Part shown: positions 52,590-60,091 of the stretch, piece by piece | Position numbering within the stretch: the stretch's first letter is position 1 | Layout of the letters: every line of letters begins with the position of its first letter | NCBI RefSeq assembly: GCF_003014575.1 | Contig: NZ_PYGF01000004.1 | Span: 224,556-288,555, forward strand | DNA length: 64,000 nt | Source of the DNA: Cecembia rubra | GTDB taxonomy: Bacteria; Bacteroidota; Bacteroidia; Cytophagales; Cyclobacteriaceae | Direction: 5' to 3' | The notes under the pieces: generated by a model | What the model saw: the letters and a program-made list of their open reading frames with translations, nothing else | Told to the model about the DNA's origin: nothing | The model's database searches: none | Made by a program: the position numbers and the translations under genes

Positions 52590-53300
52590 CTATTTTAACT
52601 CATAGGAAACGATGGTTTTTGTACAAGATTGAAACGACAGCCCATAGGGCTCTAAACTCTCCCGAAGGGTGTCCAATGTCTGTGCTTTCAGCCTGAAGGA
52701 ATAAGAACCTTTATTTTTATCCTCATCAAGATAAAACCTTCCCAACTGACCATACTGGTTAAATTTATTCGCCAAACTGACTAAATCATACCCATCCAAA
52801 TGAATATGTGAGCGATTGGACTCGTCCTTTTTGATTACCCCATTTTTAGGGATATAAACATGTCGTTCTAACTTTTGACTGGAAATAACCTTAAGACAAT
52901 TACCTGATAGTGAGACAGAAGAAATTGTCGCTGAAAAATCTTTATGTTGACCCAATAGGTTCCAGATTTGATCTAAAATAGATTTATCCAGTGCAGTTGT
53001 ATAGTTGATCCGTAATGTGTAAGAATTTTTATCGAATTTTCTGGAAACTTTAAACTCATAGTCAGGCCAAAGTTTTGTAAAAATTTCCTTTAAAGACCCA
53101 CCAGCAACCGCAAAACCAAGACCGCTGGATGAACTTAGGTTCTCCACTCCATCCCCCTCATACCTGTGCAATTCAAAACTACCTCCTTGAATCTTAGCCT
53201 CAGTTACCAAAACTTTTTGTGCAGTCAACTCTTGAGCATGACCAATCTTAATCTGCAAGTTCATCAAGAGGAAAACGAATGAATAAAAAAGGAATTTCAT
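52590..53300 (-). CDS. Secreted protein, DUF3738-like
   Basis: A 236-residue exported protein (signal peptide about 1-22, MKFLFYSFVFLLMNLQIKIG, ending HAQ). The mature part alternates beta strands and helices (LKEIFTKLWPDYEFKVSRKF and VSLANKFNQYGQLGRFYLDED). The layout (small N-terminal strand, repeated YxL and RxxLxxYGL near the end: TLRESLEPYGLSF) recalls the TIGR03435/DUF3738 soil-type proteins, but I am unsure. The ATG at 53300 lies 53 bp inside the end of the upstream propeller gene, an uncommonly long overlap. Probably periplasmic. Confidence 0.65.
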   Translation of the reverse strand: MKFLFYSFVFLLMNLQIKIGHAQELTAQKVLVTEAKIQGGSFELHRYEGDGVENLSSSSGLGFAVAGGSLKEIFTKLWPDYEFKVSRKFDKNSYTLRINYTTALDKSILDQIWNLLGQHKDFSATISSVSLSGNCLKVISSQKLERHVYIPKNGVIKKDESNRSHIHLDGYDLVSLANKFNQYGQLGRFYLDEDKNKGSYSFRLKAQTLDTLRESLEPYGLSFQSCTKTIVSYELK

Positions 53301-54321
53301 AGGATTGTAGTTTTTGGAAAGGTTCTGGATAAGATTCTTTTTTATTAAATTCAAGAAATGCCTCATCAGTCAACAAGAGGTAAACGTAATCCCGATGGAC
53401 TTGGCCCAAGAAGGGAAACTCTATTCCATTGGAAAGCCTGACTTTATCTATCATCAATTTTTTACCGGTAGGAAGATGATGGATAAGCGTTTTAAGATTG
53501 AAATCTTTGATCAAGGAATAAAAACGCCATTTTTCTGATTGGGTTAGGTATAACGGAAAATAAAGCTTTTCTTCATCTAACTCAACACCAACCTTGGCAT
53601 CAATTTTCTCTGACAAAACATGTAATCTTTCAATTCCAATTAAGTTGCCGCCATTGTCAAATTTGACCAAGCTATCATTTAGCATTCGGCTAAACATAAT
53701 CTCATTGCCTATAATGGCAAAAGTTTGATTAACCAATACATTAAATTGGTAAGAATTGGTCATGGAAGCAGGGTAAGGAAAATACTTTTTTCGTTCCTCT
53801 TGATTGGAAAGTGGAAATGTGAAAATTTGGTGATTCAGGGAAGAGTCCTGATTCAGGGTATTAGGAGTCTGGTAAAGAAAAATCCTGTCATGCAAAACTA
53901 ATATCCTAGAGGCATCTACTTTCAAATCCATAGAAGCCACATAAGACTTTTCTTCTAAGCTGAATTCATGTACTGTTCCTTTACCATCGCAAAGAATAAA
54001 TAGTTTATTGCCAGAGATTGAAAAATTTCTCGGATTACAACCCATCAATTCCATATAAATATCAGAATCTATGATAAATGGCTCGGCGTCTGATTGAGGA
54101 TAGTGGTAAACCGAAGAACCAACCAGAAAAGTAAAACCTTCTTCTCCAATTTTCCACTGGTCTGTGGTTCCGATAAATGGAATATCGCTAAATTCCAAGA
54201 CCTCATAATTATTCAATTCAAAGATCTGTGATGGTAGGCTAGTGACAAATTCCGGACTATGTGAACCCTGTTTACAAGACACCATAGATAAAAGTAATAT
54301 GGAAATGTATGCTTTTTTCAT
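53248..54321 (-). CDS. Beta-propeller lipoprotein, DUF4221-like
   Basis: A 357-residue predicted lipoprotein (lipobox LSMVSC, Cys16). Repeated blade-like strands such as EFSLEEKSYVASMDLKV, HEFSLEEK and KFDNGGNLIGIERL suggest a six-bladed propeller like those at 21699 and 55409. Function unknown. It has no intact peptide gene in front: upstream at 54379-54438 is only a truncated Crp/Fnr start. It overlaps the following secreted-protein gene by 53 bp, so the two are coexpressed. The start ATG at 54321 is the first before the lipobox. Confidence 0.75.
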   Translation of the reverse strand: MKKAYISILLLSMVSCKQGSHSPEFVTSLPSQIFELNNYEVLEFSDIPFIGTTDQWKIGEEGFTFLVGSSVYHYPQSDAEPFIIDSDIYMELMGCNPRNFSISGNKLFILCDGKGTVHEFSLEEKSYVASMDLKVDASRILVLHDRIFLYQTPNTLNQDSSLNHQIFTFPLSNQEERKKYFPYPASMTNSYQFNVLVNQTFAIIGNEIMFSRMLNDSLVKFDNGGNLIGIERLHVLSEKIDAKVGVELDEEKLYFPLYLTQSEKWRFYSLIKDFNLKTLIHHLPTGKKLMIDKVRLSNGIEFPFLGQVHRDYVYLLLTDEAFLEFNKKESYPEPFQKLQSYEIPFLFIRFPLDELAD

Positions 54322-54378
54322 GGAATTAAAATTTAAAAAAAGGCGGCAAAATAGGGCCTTTTCTTAACTATATGGCTT

Positions 54379-54438
54379 TCAACATAAACGAGGGGTATTT
54401 TCTGAGAATCTTTTAAACACAAAATCAAAACCTTTCAT
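54379..54438 (-). pseudogene. Truncated Crp/Fnr-like gene start
   Basis: ATG 54438 opens MKGFDFVFKRFSENTPRLC and TGA, nearly identical in its first 11 codons to the start of the intact Crp/Fnr regulator at 57579 (MKGFDFVSKRFPNY). The 36-bp DNA around it matches in 34 positions, including sequence upstream of the ATG. The frame then dies, so only the 5' end was kept. Confidence 0.6.
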
Positions 54439-54685
54439 AACAAAACCAATAAAGCTCAAACTAATATACAGGCTTTAGTTTTACGAAAAAAAGTACATTC
54501 CGAATTTTATATCAACACCTGCAACCATTTTGGTATAACTTTTTCAATTAGCTTGTATAAAATATTCCAAAGTATAAACCTTTAGGAAAAAACTAAAACT
54601 ACACTTTAAGCCAATTTCAAGTTTGTTTTAAAAACAGAACTTGAAATTCAATCCGTAAAATGCTTCCCTGAACCCAAATAATCAT

Positions 54686-54795
54686 TTCGAATGGCTGAAC
54701 CAAATCCCACCAGCGGCACGGACACATCTTACCCGTGGGTTTCAACCCTTGGTCCTAAAAACAACACCTCTCCCCAATAAGTCCCTTAGGGACAA
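54686..54795. repeat. REP-like palindromic block
   Basis: CCCGTGGGTTTCAACCC at about 54732-54748 can fold as GGGTT-TC-AACCC, and GTCCCTTAGGGAC (54781-54793) is a perfect palindrome. The combination of a CCCACCAGCGG-type head, a GGGTTTCAACCC turn and GTCCC(T/G)TAGGGAC recalls palindromic repeats moved by REP-associated (IS200-like) transposases in Bacteroidota. No transposase gene is present. Confidence 0.45.
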
Positions 54796-55029
54796 ACGAC
54801 AATCTACAACACATATGTCTGTTATGTCTACTGAACCATTCACAAGCAATATTCTTCCTAAGTTTACACACTTATCGGGATAGTGTCCTCAATGAATTCT
54901 GTTATAAACTAAACCGAAGATACTTTGGTAAAAAACTCTTTGATAGACTGGTTATTGCAATCATTTGCCCCTACTTGTATACAAGCGGATAATCATATTG
55001 TTTTATAAGGCCTCCGGAAGTATCAAAAT

Positions 55030-55407
55030 TTAAAGTACCTTAGCTTTCATAATTACAAGTATTCTAGGTTTCGCTTCTGAATTGGTTTCTATGATAATTT
55101 TTCGCTGGAAAATCCCGGGATAATGGGAGGTAAATGAAAATCCAAGTATTTTAGATTCTTTGGGCCCAATTGATCCAATTTCATGATCCAATACAGTACA
55201 TTCACAATCTGAAAAAGTGCTTAGGATTTTCACATCCATATTCCCAGTGTTTTTTAGGATTATTGAACCGAAAACCTCTTCGCTGGTAGGCACTTCTCCT
55301 AAATCAATAAACTTATTTTCAACCTCAAGAACTGATTTGCTTGACTTTCCTTTACACCCAGCAAAAATAATTACCAAGATAATAACAATAAATTGGTATA
55401 TTTTCAT
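55030..55407 (-). CDS. DUF1573 lipoprotein
   Basis: A 125-residue lipoprotein (lipobox IFAGC, Cys18). The mature part is one DUF1573 Ig-like domain: NKFIDLGEVPTSEEVFGSIILKNTG, a Cys-x-Cys in TFSDCECTVLDHE, then PKESKILGFSFTSHYPGIFQR. Such domains are common in Bacteroidota surface and periplasmic proteins. It begins 1 bp after the propeller stop, the final gene of the peptide-propeller operon. The Cys pair may bind copper or be redox-active. Confidence 0.9.
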   Translation of the reverse strand: MKIYQFIVIILVIIFAGCKGKSSKSVLEVENKFIDLGEVPTSEEVFGSIILKNTGNMDVKILSTFSDCECTVLDHEIGSIGPKESKILGFSFTSHYPGIFQRKIIIETNSEAKPRILVIMKAKVL

Positions 55408-55408
55408 T

Positions 55409-56578
55409 TCAAAATGGTTTGATTTTCATTTTCAATAAGTATAATGAATTTACAGAATCTAAGTCCTTAAACATTTTTCCAAAAAATGACTCTTCAATTC
55501 CCCCTTGTTTCCTAAAATATTCTATTGTTTCGGAATTTGAAATAAAAATCAATTCATTCTCTGTATTTAGGATCATAGGGTCACCCACTAATTTGAAAGA
55601 AATATCATTTTCAAACCCCTTGGAAAAAGTCTTAAATCCATTACTTACCAAACTATATATGCCATAATAAAGACGGCCATTGAGATAATAAGAAAAGACT
55701 AAGTAATTATCATTTTTTAAAAAAACGTTTCCTAAAACACTCACTCCGTTTGCAGGATCCTGAAATAATCCTCCAAAAAGAAATTTTTGAAAATCCCCCC
55801 TATTGGCAAAGACGAAATCGTTAACATTGTCAGTTTTGTACTTCAAGAAAAAATCAAGTTTCTCCTGATCAAAAACATAAACTTTGTCATCAAAGGGCAA
55901 GGAAAAATAAACCTCATTTCCCTGCTTACTGATAAAACCCGAAAATGGAATTATGGCATTGGATTTACTATGATCATAAGGAAAGAAGGTTTTTGTCTCT
56001 CCTGTGTTTTTATTATAGTAAAGGACATTCTTGTCCTTGACAAAATCACTAGGATTATGGTTGATATAAAACATGAATTCATTATTAGAAAGCTGTATCA
56101 TAGAGTTACCAAAAAATTCAATTTTGTAGGAACCTAAAAACTCCAAATCAGTAAGGCTGTACTGAAATAATCTGAGATCTGCTGTTGAAAAAATGGTAAG
56201 AGTATCTTCCCAAACGGAAAAATCTTTAATACCTTGATATTGTCCAGGGCCTAGGCCCAATTCCCCTATTTTTCCAATAAAGTATCCGTTTGGGTCAAAT
56301 ACCAACAGTAACGATAGATTCTTATCAAACAAAATAAACTTTTGTTTATGTAAAATAATTTTGTCTATCTGACTTACCAATATGGAATCAGGCAACACAA
56401 ATTCAGTCACCATTAAATCATAAAATAATTCTTGAAGACCTCCCTCCTCTTGTCCCAACTTATCTCTTATGGATACTTGATGAAGTAGTTGGTCATCCTT
56501 TAGATAATATTGTTCATTTGGGCTTTTGCATGAAGCCAAATAATAAAATAGAAAGATAATAAAATACCCACGAAGCAT
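55409..56578 (-). CDS. Six-bladed beta-propeller lipoprotein
   Basis: A 389-residue lipoprotein (lipobox YLASC, Cys17). Repeats resemble six-bladed propellers: LFDKNLSLLLVFDPNGYFIGKIGELG, then a GPGQYQGIKDFSVWEDTLTI-type second blade, and ELIFISNSETIEYFRKQGG near the end. Its homologs in Bacteroidota commonly follow NVEALA-type secreted peptides. ATG 56578 is preferred to TTG 56584. The gene is 101 bp after the peptide gene and directly before DUF1573, so peptide, propeller and DUF1573 form one operon. Role: likely binding of the peptide or of an extracellular ligand (inference). Confidence 0.8.
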   Translation of the reverse strand: MLRGYFIIFLFYYLASCKSPNEQYYLKDDQLLHQVSIRDKLGQEEGGLQELFYDLMVTEFVLPDSILVSQIDKIILHKQKFILFDKNLSLLLVFDPNGYFIGKIGELGLGPGQYQGIKDFSVWEDTLTIFSTADLRLFQYSLTDLEFLGSYKIEFFGNSMIQLSNNEFMFYINHNPSDFVKDKNVLYYNKNTGETKTFFPYDHSKSNAIIPFSGFISKQGNEVYFSLPFDDKVYVFDQEKLDFFLKYKTDNVNDFVFANRGDFQKFLFGGLFQDPANGVSVLGNVFLKNDNYLVFSYYLNGRLYYGIYSLVSNGFKTFSKGFENDISFKLVGDPMILNTENELIFISNSETIEYFRKQGGIEESFFGKMFKDLDSVNSLYLLKMKIKPF

Positions 56579-56679
56579 AATCAATATCTGAATAATTAAA
56601 AATCAAGAAATGAAAGAGCCTTCATTTAATAAACCAAATAAATCTTCATTTACCAATGAAAGCTCTCTAAACATCAATA

Positions 56680-56901
56680 CTAAGTTTGAGGACCTCCCCC
56701 GCACCTGTTAGGAACACAGTTGGTTCTTCCAGTAGTACAGGTATTACCTATTTGAATAATATTTCCATTTGAATCGTGCATTGTACAGACTTCCAGTTCA
56801 AATTTACCTCCTGAACTGCCATTAGATGAATATGACGTAAAATAAAAAATAGATAAAGTCATTATTCCTGAAATTAATAGAAAGGTTAATTTTTTTTTCA
56901 T
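56680..56901 (-). CDS. Small secreted Cys-rich peptide (NVEALA-like)
   Basis: A 73-residue secreted peptide. ATG 56901 gives a signal MKKKLTFLLISGIMTLSIFY, then a Ser/Gly-rich linker and four Cys (39, 55, 62, 67) in VCTMHDSNGNIIQIGNTC and TTGRTNCVPNRCGGG. The layout (Lys-rich start, short hydrophobic core, Gly/Ser spacer, few Cys) is the same as the Bacteroidota NVEALA peptides, though the NVEALA motif itself is absent. It opens the operon with a propeller lipoprotein. Whether it is a signal, a toxin or a structural peptide is unknown. Confidence 0.7.
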   Translation of the reverse strand: MKKKLTFLLISGIMTLSIFYFTSYSSNGSSGGKFELEVCTMHDSNGNIIQIGNTCTTGRTNCVPNRCGGGPQT

Positions 56902-57027
56902 TTTTCTTTTGGTTAAAATATGGAACATGATTTTAGTTTATTTGCCAAGAACAATACAAATTTACCCCCCCCCACATTAAAATTTAGTTAAACTAGATTA
57001 AAAAAGAACTTCAACTAGTTGAATAAA

Positions 57028-57579
57028 TCATAGTTTTCTTTCAGCTTTTAACTTGGAAAGGTATTGGGGACTGACGTTGAAGTAGGTAGCAAGATGTTTT
57101 TGGGGAATTCTTATCCATAATCCCGGATAAGCTTGTTTAAAGCTTTCCCATTTTTCAAGAAACAACTTCTTCCCATTTATCAATTTCCATTGGAGGTTGT
57201 ATTGGTATTTTAGCATGGAGATTTCCTTGAAAACATCCAGCACAAGCTGGTGGTCCAAGTCCCGCTCTTGGAAAAAACCCATTGAAAAGCTTATTATTTT
57301 ACAATCTTCCAATGCTTCAACTGTAAATGAAGACCTGAGATGACTTCCAAAATAAAATCCCGTCAAATAATAATTGCCTTCAAAAATAAACGAATTGGTA
57401 AATTCACCCTCCCCATCTTGATGATATTCCCTCAAAATTCCAGATTCTATCCAAAACAAATTTGCTAATACCTGTCCCTGTGCAAGCAACAACTGGCCTT
57501 TTTTCAACCCAATTACATCCATCCAAGGAGCTGATTGATAATTGGGAAACCTTTTGGACACAAAATCAAAACCTTTCAT
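57028..57579 (-). CDS. Crp/Fnr-family transcriptional regulator
   Basis: A 183-residue cNMP-binding-type regulator. The cupin-like effector domain (about 20-125) has LLAQGQVLANLFWIESGILR and EGNYYLTGFYFGS, and lacks clear cAMP contacts and Fnr Cys. The HTH is C-terminal (RIPQKHLATYFNVSPQYLSKLK). ATG 57579 (MKGFDF) is preferred; the TTG at 57597 lies upstream. It is followed by the peptide/propeller/DUF1573 operon in the same direction with about 125 bp between, so it likely controls it. A truncated start of a related gene remains at 54379. Confidence 0.88.
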   Translation of the reverse strand: MKGFDFVSKRFPNYQSAPWMDVIGLKKGQLLLAQGQVLANLFWIESGILREYHQDGEGEFTNSFIFEGNYYLTGFYFGSHLRSSFTVEALEDCKIISFSMGFFQERDLDHQLVLDVFKEISMLKYQYNLQWKLINGKKLFLEKWESFKQAYPGLWIRIPQKHLATYFNVSPQYLSKLKAERKL

Positions 57580-57837
57580 AACAAAACAATCAAACAATCA
57601 CCTAATATAATAACATTAGTTGTAACTTAAAACTTAAACCTCGTGTTTAATCCAATAGATTCACATTAAGCCCAATATTGAAATCTGCCTTTGTCTATAA
57701 AATTAGTTAGTGAATGTTCCCAAATGGAATTACACATTCCATAGAATGAACAAATCATTAAATCTTAGGGACTTTGATAGGCTTGTAAGCTGAAACCAAA
57801 TTTTCTTCTTACCTTTGCAGCCTAATTCAATTTTACA
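57580..57837. other. Promoter region and barrel remnant
   Basis: Contains an exact TAnnTTTG box, TACCTTTG, at 57810-57817, 20 bp before the typA ATG. Around 57627-57660, the minus strand reads SIGLNTRFKF and a stop, like the last strand of an outer-membrane barrel; the rest of such a gene is missing. No gene called. Confidence 0.55.
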
Positions 57838-59643
57838 ATGCAGAATATTCGGAATATCGCGATTATCGCTCACGTTGACCACGGTAAGACCACCCTGGTG
57901 GACAAAATTATCCATGCCTCCAAAATCTTCCGTGAAAACCAACAGTTTGACGATTTAATCCTGGATAACAACGACTTGGAAAGGGAAAGAGGAATTACCA
58001 TCCTTTCCAAAAACGTATCCGTAAGATATAAAGACCATAAGATCAATATCATCGATACCCCTGGACACGCCGACTTCGGTGGGGAAGTGGAAAGGGTATT
58101 GAAAATGGCCGATGGGGTAATCCTTTTGGTGGATGCTTTCGAAGGCCCAATGCCACAGACCAGATTTGTCTTGGGCAAAGCGCTTGCTTTGGGATTGACT
58201 CCGATTGTAGTCGTAAACAAAGTGGACAAACCAAACTGCCGTCCTGATGAGGTACATGAGGCTGTATTCGACCTGATGTTTAACCTGGATGCTACAGAAG
58301 AGCAATTGGAATTCCAGACCCTTTATGGTTCCGCCAAACAAAACTGGATGGGTCCGGATTGGCAAAACCCAACCGATTCCATACTTCCTCTATTGGATGC
58401 CATCATCGAATATATTCCGGCTCCAAAAATCGAGGAAGGTTCTTTGCAAATGCAAATTACTTCGTTGGACTACTCCTCATTCGTGGGTCGTATCGCCATC
58501 GGTAGGGTAAAAAGAGGCACTATCACAGAAAATGCCCAATTGACCTTGTGCAAGGCTGATGGTGTGTTCAAAAAAGTAAGAGTGAAAGAATTGCATGTAT
58601 TTGAAGGCTTGGGCAAAAACAAGGTAGAAGAAGTACATGCAGGTGATATCTGTGCAGTAACAGGCATCGAAGACTTCGAAATCGGCGATACCATCGCTGC
58701 TCTGGAAAATCCTGAACCACTGCCAAGGATTGCGATTGATGAGCCTACCATGAACATGCTATTCACCATCAACAATTCACCATTCTTCGGAAAAGAAGGA
58801 AAATTCGTGACTTCACGTCACCTGAGAGACCGTTTGATGAAGGAAATGGAGAAAAATCTGGCCTTAAGGGTAGAATCTACCGATTCAGAGGACAAGTTTA
58901 TTGTTTACGGCAGGGGAATTCTTCACTTGTCTGTGTTGATTGAAACGATGAGAAGAGAAGGCTACGAATTGCAGGTAGGTCAGCCTCAGGTAATCTTTAA
59001 GGAAATTGACGGTGTACAGTGCGAGCCTATCGAAACTCTAGTTGTTGATGTACCTGAAGAAACTGCCGGAAAAGTAATCGAATTGGCTACTCAAAGAAAG
59101 GGTGAGCTACTCATCATGGAGCCAAAAGGCGATTTGCAGCACTTGGAGTTTAAAATTCCATCCAGAGGTTTGATCGGTTTGAGAAACAATGTACTGACCG
59201 CTACCCAAGGGGAAGCCATCATGAACCATAGGTTCTCTGCCTACGAGCCTTATAAAGGAACTATACCCGGCAGAATTAACGGATCCCTCATTTCAATGGA
59301 AGGCGGACAGTGTACTGCTTATGCCATAGACAAATTACAGGATAGAGGTATTTTCTTTATTGAGCCGGGAGATGAATTATACACTGGACAGGTAATCGGT
59401 GAACACTCCAGAGACAATGACCTGGTGGTAAATGTTCAAAAAGGCAAGAAACTGACCAATATGAGGGCCTCCGGTTCTGATGACAACGTAAGAATTGCTC
59501 CTCCAAAAAGATTCTCCTTGGAAGAAGCTATGGAATACATCCAAAAGGATGAATACCTCGAAATCACGCCAAAATCAATCCGAATGAGGAAAATCTATTT
59601 GGATGAAAATGAGAGGGCGAGAATGTCGAAGAAAGACTCTTGA
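57838..59643 (+). CDS. typA: GTPase TypA/BipA
   Basis: A 601-residue translational GTPase. G-motifs: AHVDHGKTTLVDKI (G1), DTPGHADFGGEVERVL (G3), NKVDKPNCRP (G4), with a SAKQN-like G5. Domains II-III and the EF-G-like C-terminus are followed by the BipA-specific region (about 400-600, VIELATQRKGELLIMEP and GRINGSLISMEGGQCTAYAI). It acts on ribosomes in stress and cold adaptation. The start MQNIRNIAIIAHVDHG is canonical. It is monocistronic with a terminator about 170 bp downstream, beyond repeats. Confidence 0.98.
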   Translation: MQNIRNIAIIAHVDHGKTTLVDKIIHASKIFRENQQFDDLILDNNDLERERGITILSKNVSVRYKDHKINIIDTPGHADFGGEVERVLKMADGVILLVDAFEGPMPQTRFVLGKALALGLTPIVVVNKVDKPNCRPDEVHEAVFDLMFNLDATEEQLEFQTLYGSAKQNWMGPDWQNPTDSILPLLDAIIEYIPAPKIEEGSLQMQITSLDYSSFVGRIAIGRVKRGTITENAQLTLCKADGVFKKVRVKELHVFEGLGKNKVEEVHAGDICAVTGIEDFEIGDTIAALENPEPLPRIAIDEPTMNMLFTINNSPFFGKEGKFVTSRHLRDRLMKEMEKNLALRVESTDSEDKFIVYGRGILHLSVLIETMRREGYELQVGQPQVIFKEIDGVQCEPIETLVVDVPEETAGKVIELATQRKGELLIMEPKGDLQHLEFKIPSRGLIGLRNNVLTATQGEAIMNHRFSAYEPYKGTIPGRINGSLISMEGGQCTAYAIDKLQDRGIFFIEPGDELYTGQVIGEHSRDNDLVVNVQKGKKLTNMRASGSDDNVRIAPPKRFSLEEAMEYIQKDEYLEITPKSIRMRKIYLDENERARMSKKDS

Positions 59644-59657
59644 TAGAGGCGAGAGTT

Positions 59658-59677
59658 TAGAAGCGAGAGTTTAGACT
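59658..59677 (+). repeat. Dispersed 20-bp repeat, copy 3
   Basis: TAGAAGCGAGAGTTTAGACT, 18 of 20 positions equal to TAGATGCGAGAGATTAGACT (copy at 48740, reverse strand) and 17 of 20 to the copy at 43458. Confidence 0.7.
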
Positions 59678-59815
59678 AATTAGTCGATAAATTATTCTCT
59701 TTTGGCGATTGAAATATGCTTTGCGGAATAATAGAAATAAGCCTTCGGAGAAATAGTTAGATGCGTTTAAAACTATTGATTTTCCTTAAAAGAAAATTTC
59801 AATTAAATAAAAGAC

Positions 59816-59854
59816 AGACCTCAGAAGTTGAAAGACTTTTGGGGTCTTTTTTTT
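59816..59854 (+). terminator. Terminator downstream of typA
   Basis: AGACCTCAGAAG (59816-59827) pairs with CTTTTGGGGTCT (59836-59847) through two G-U pairs, followed by a run of Ts to 59854. It is about 170 bp after the typA stop. Confidence 0.8.
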
Positions 59855-60091
59855 GACCAGTAAAAATGAACCAGAAGAGGAAGAAATGGCAGAGTTAGCG
59901 GAAAAGGTCCTAAAAATCCACCATAATAACTGAAAAAAATCTAGCTCCAACTCAATTTTTAACCCTCTAAATATCAGTGAGCTACACCTGTATCCACTGA
60001 ACTTATTAACATTGAATAAATAAATTTTCGTTAAAAAACAAACCTGTACTAATTATACCTCGTAATAGAAAAAGGATAAAACTCAGCAAAA

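Larger units (their letters stand above)
54322..55029. other. Decayed intergenic region with gene remnants
   Basis: A 708-bp gene-poor stretch. From left: a truncated Crp/Fnr-like start (54379-54438), a fragment reading FREAFYGLNFKFCF (stop at 54628-54630) like the end of a beta-barrel outer-membrane protein, and a REP-like palindromic block at about 54686-54795. No intact gene is supported. Confidence 0.65.
59644..60091. other. Intergenic region with repeats and terminator
   Basis: It opens with the direct repeat GCGAGAGTTTAGA (59649-59661 and 59663-59675), which overlaps the third copy of the dispersed 20-bp motif. Then follow a terminator at 59816 and AT-rich DNA up to the next gene. No gene is supported. 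Confidence 0.65.
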
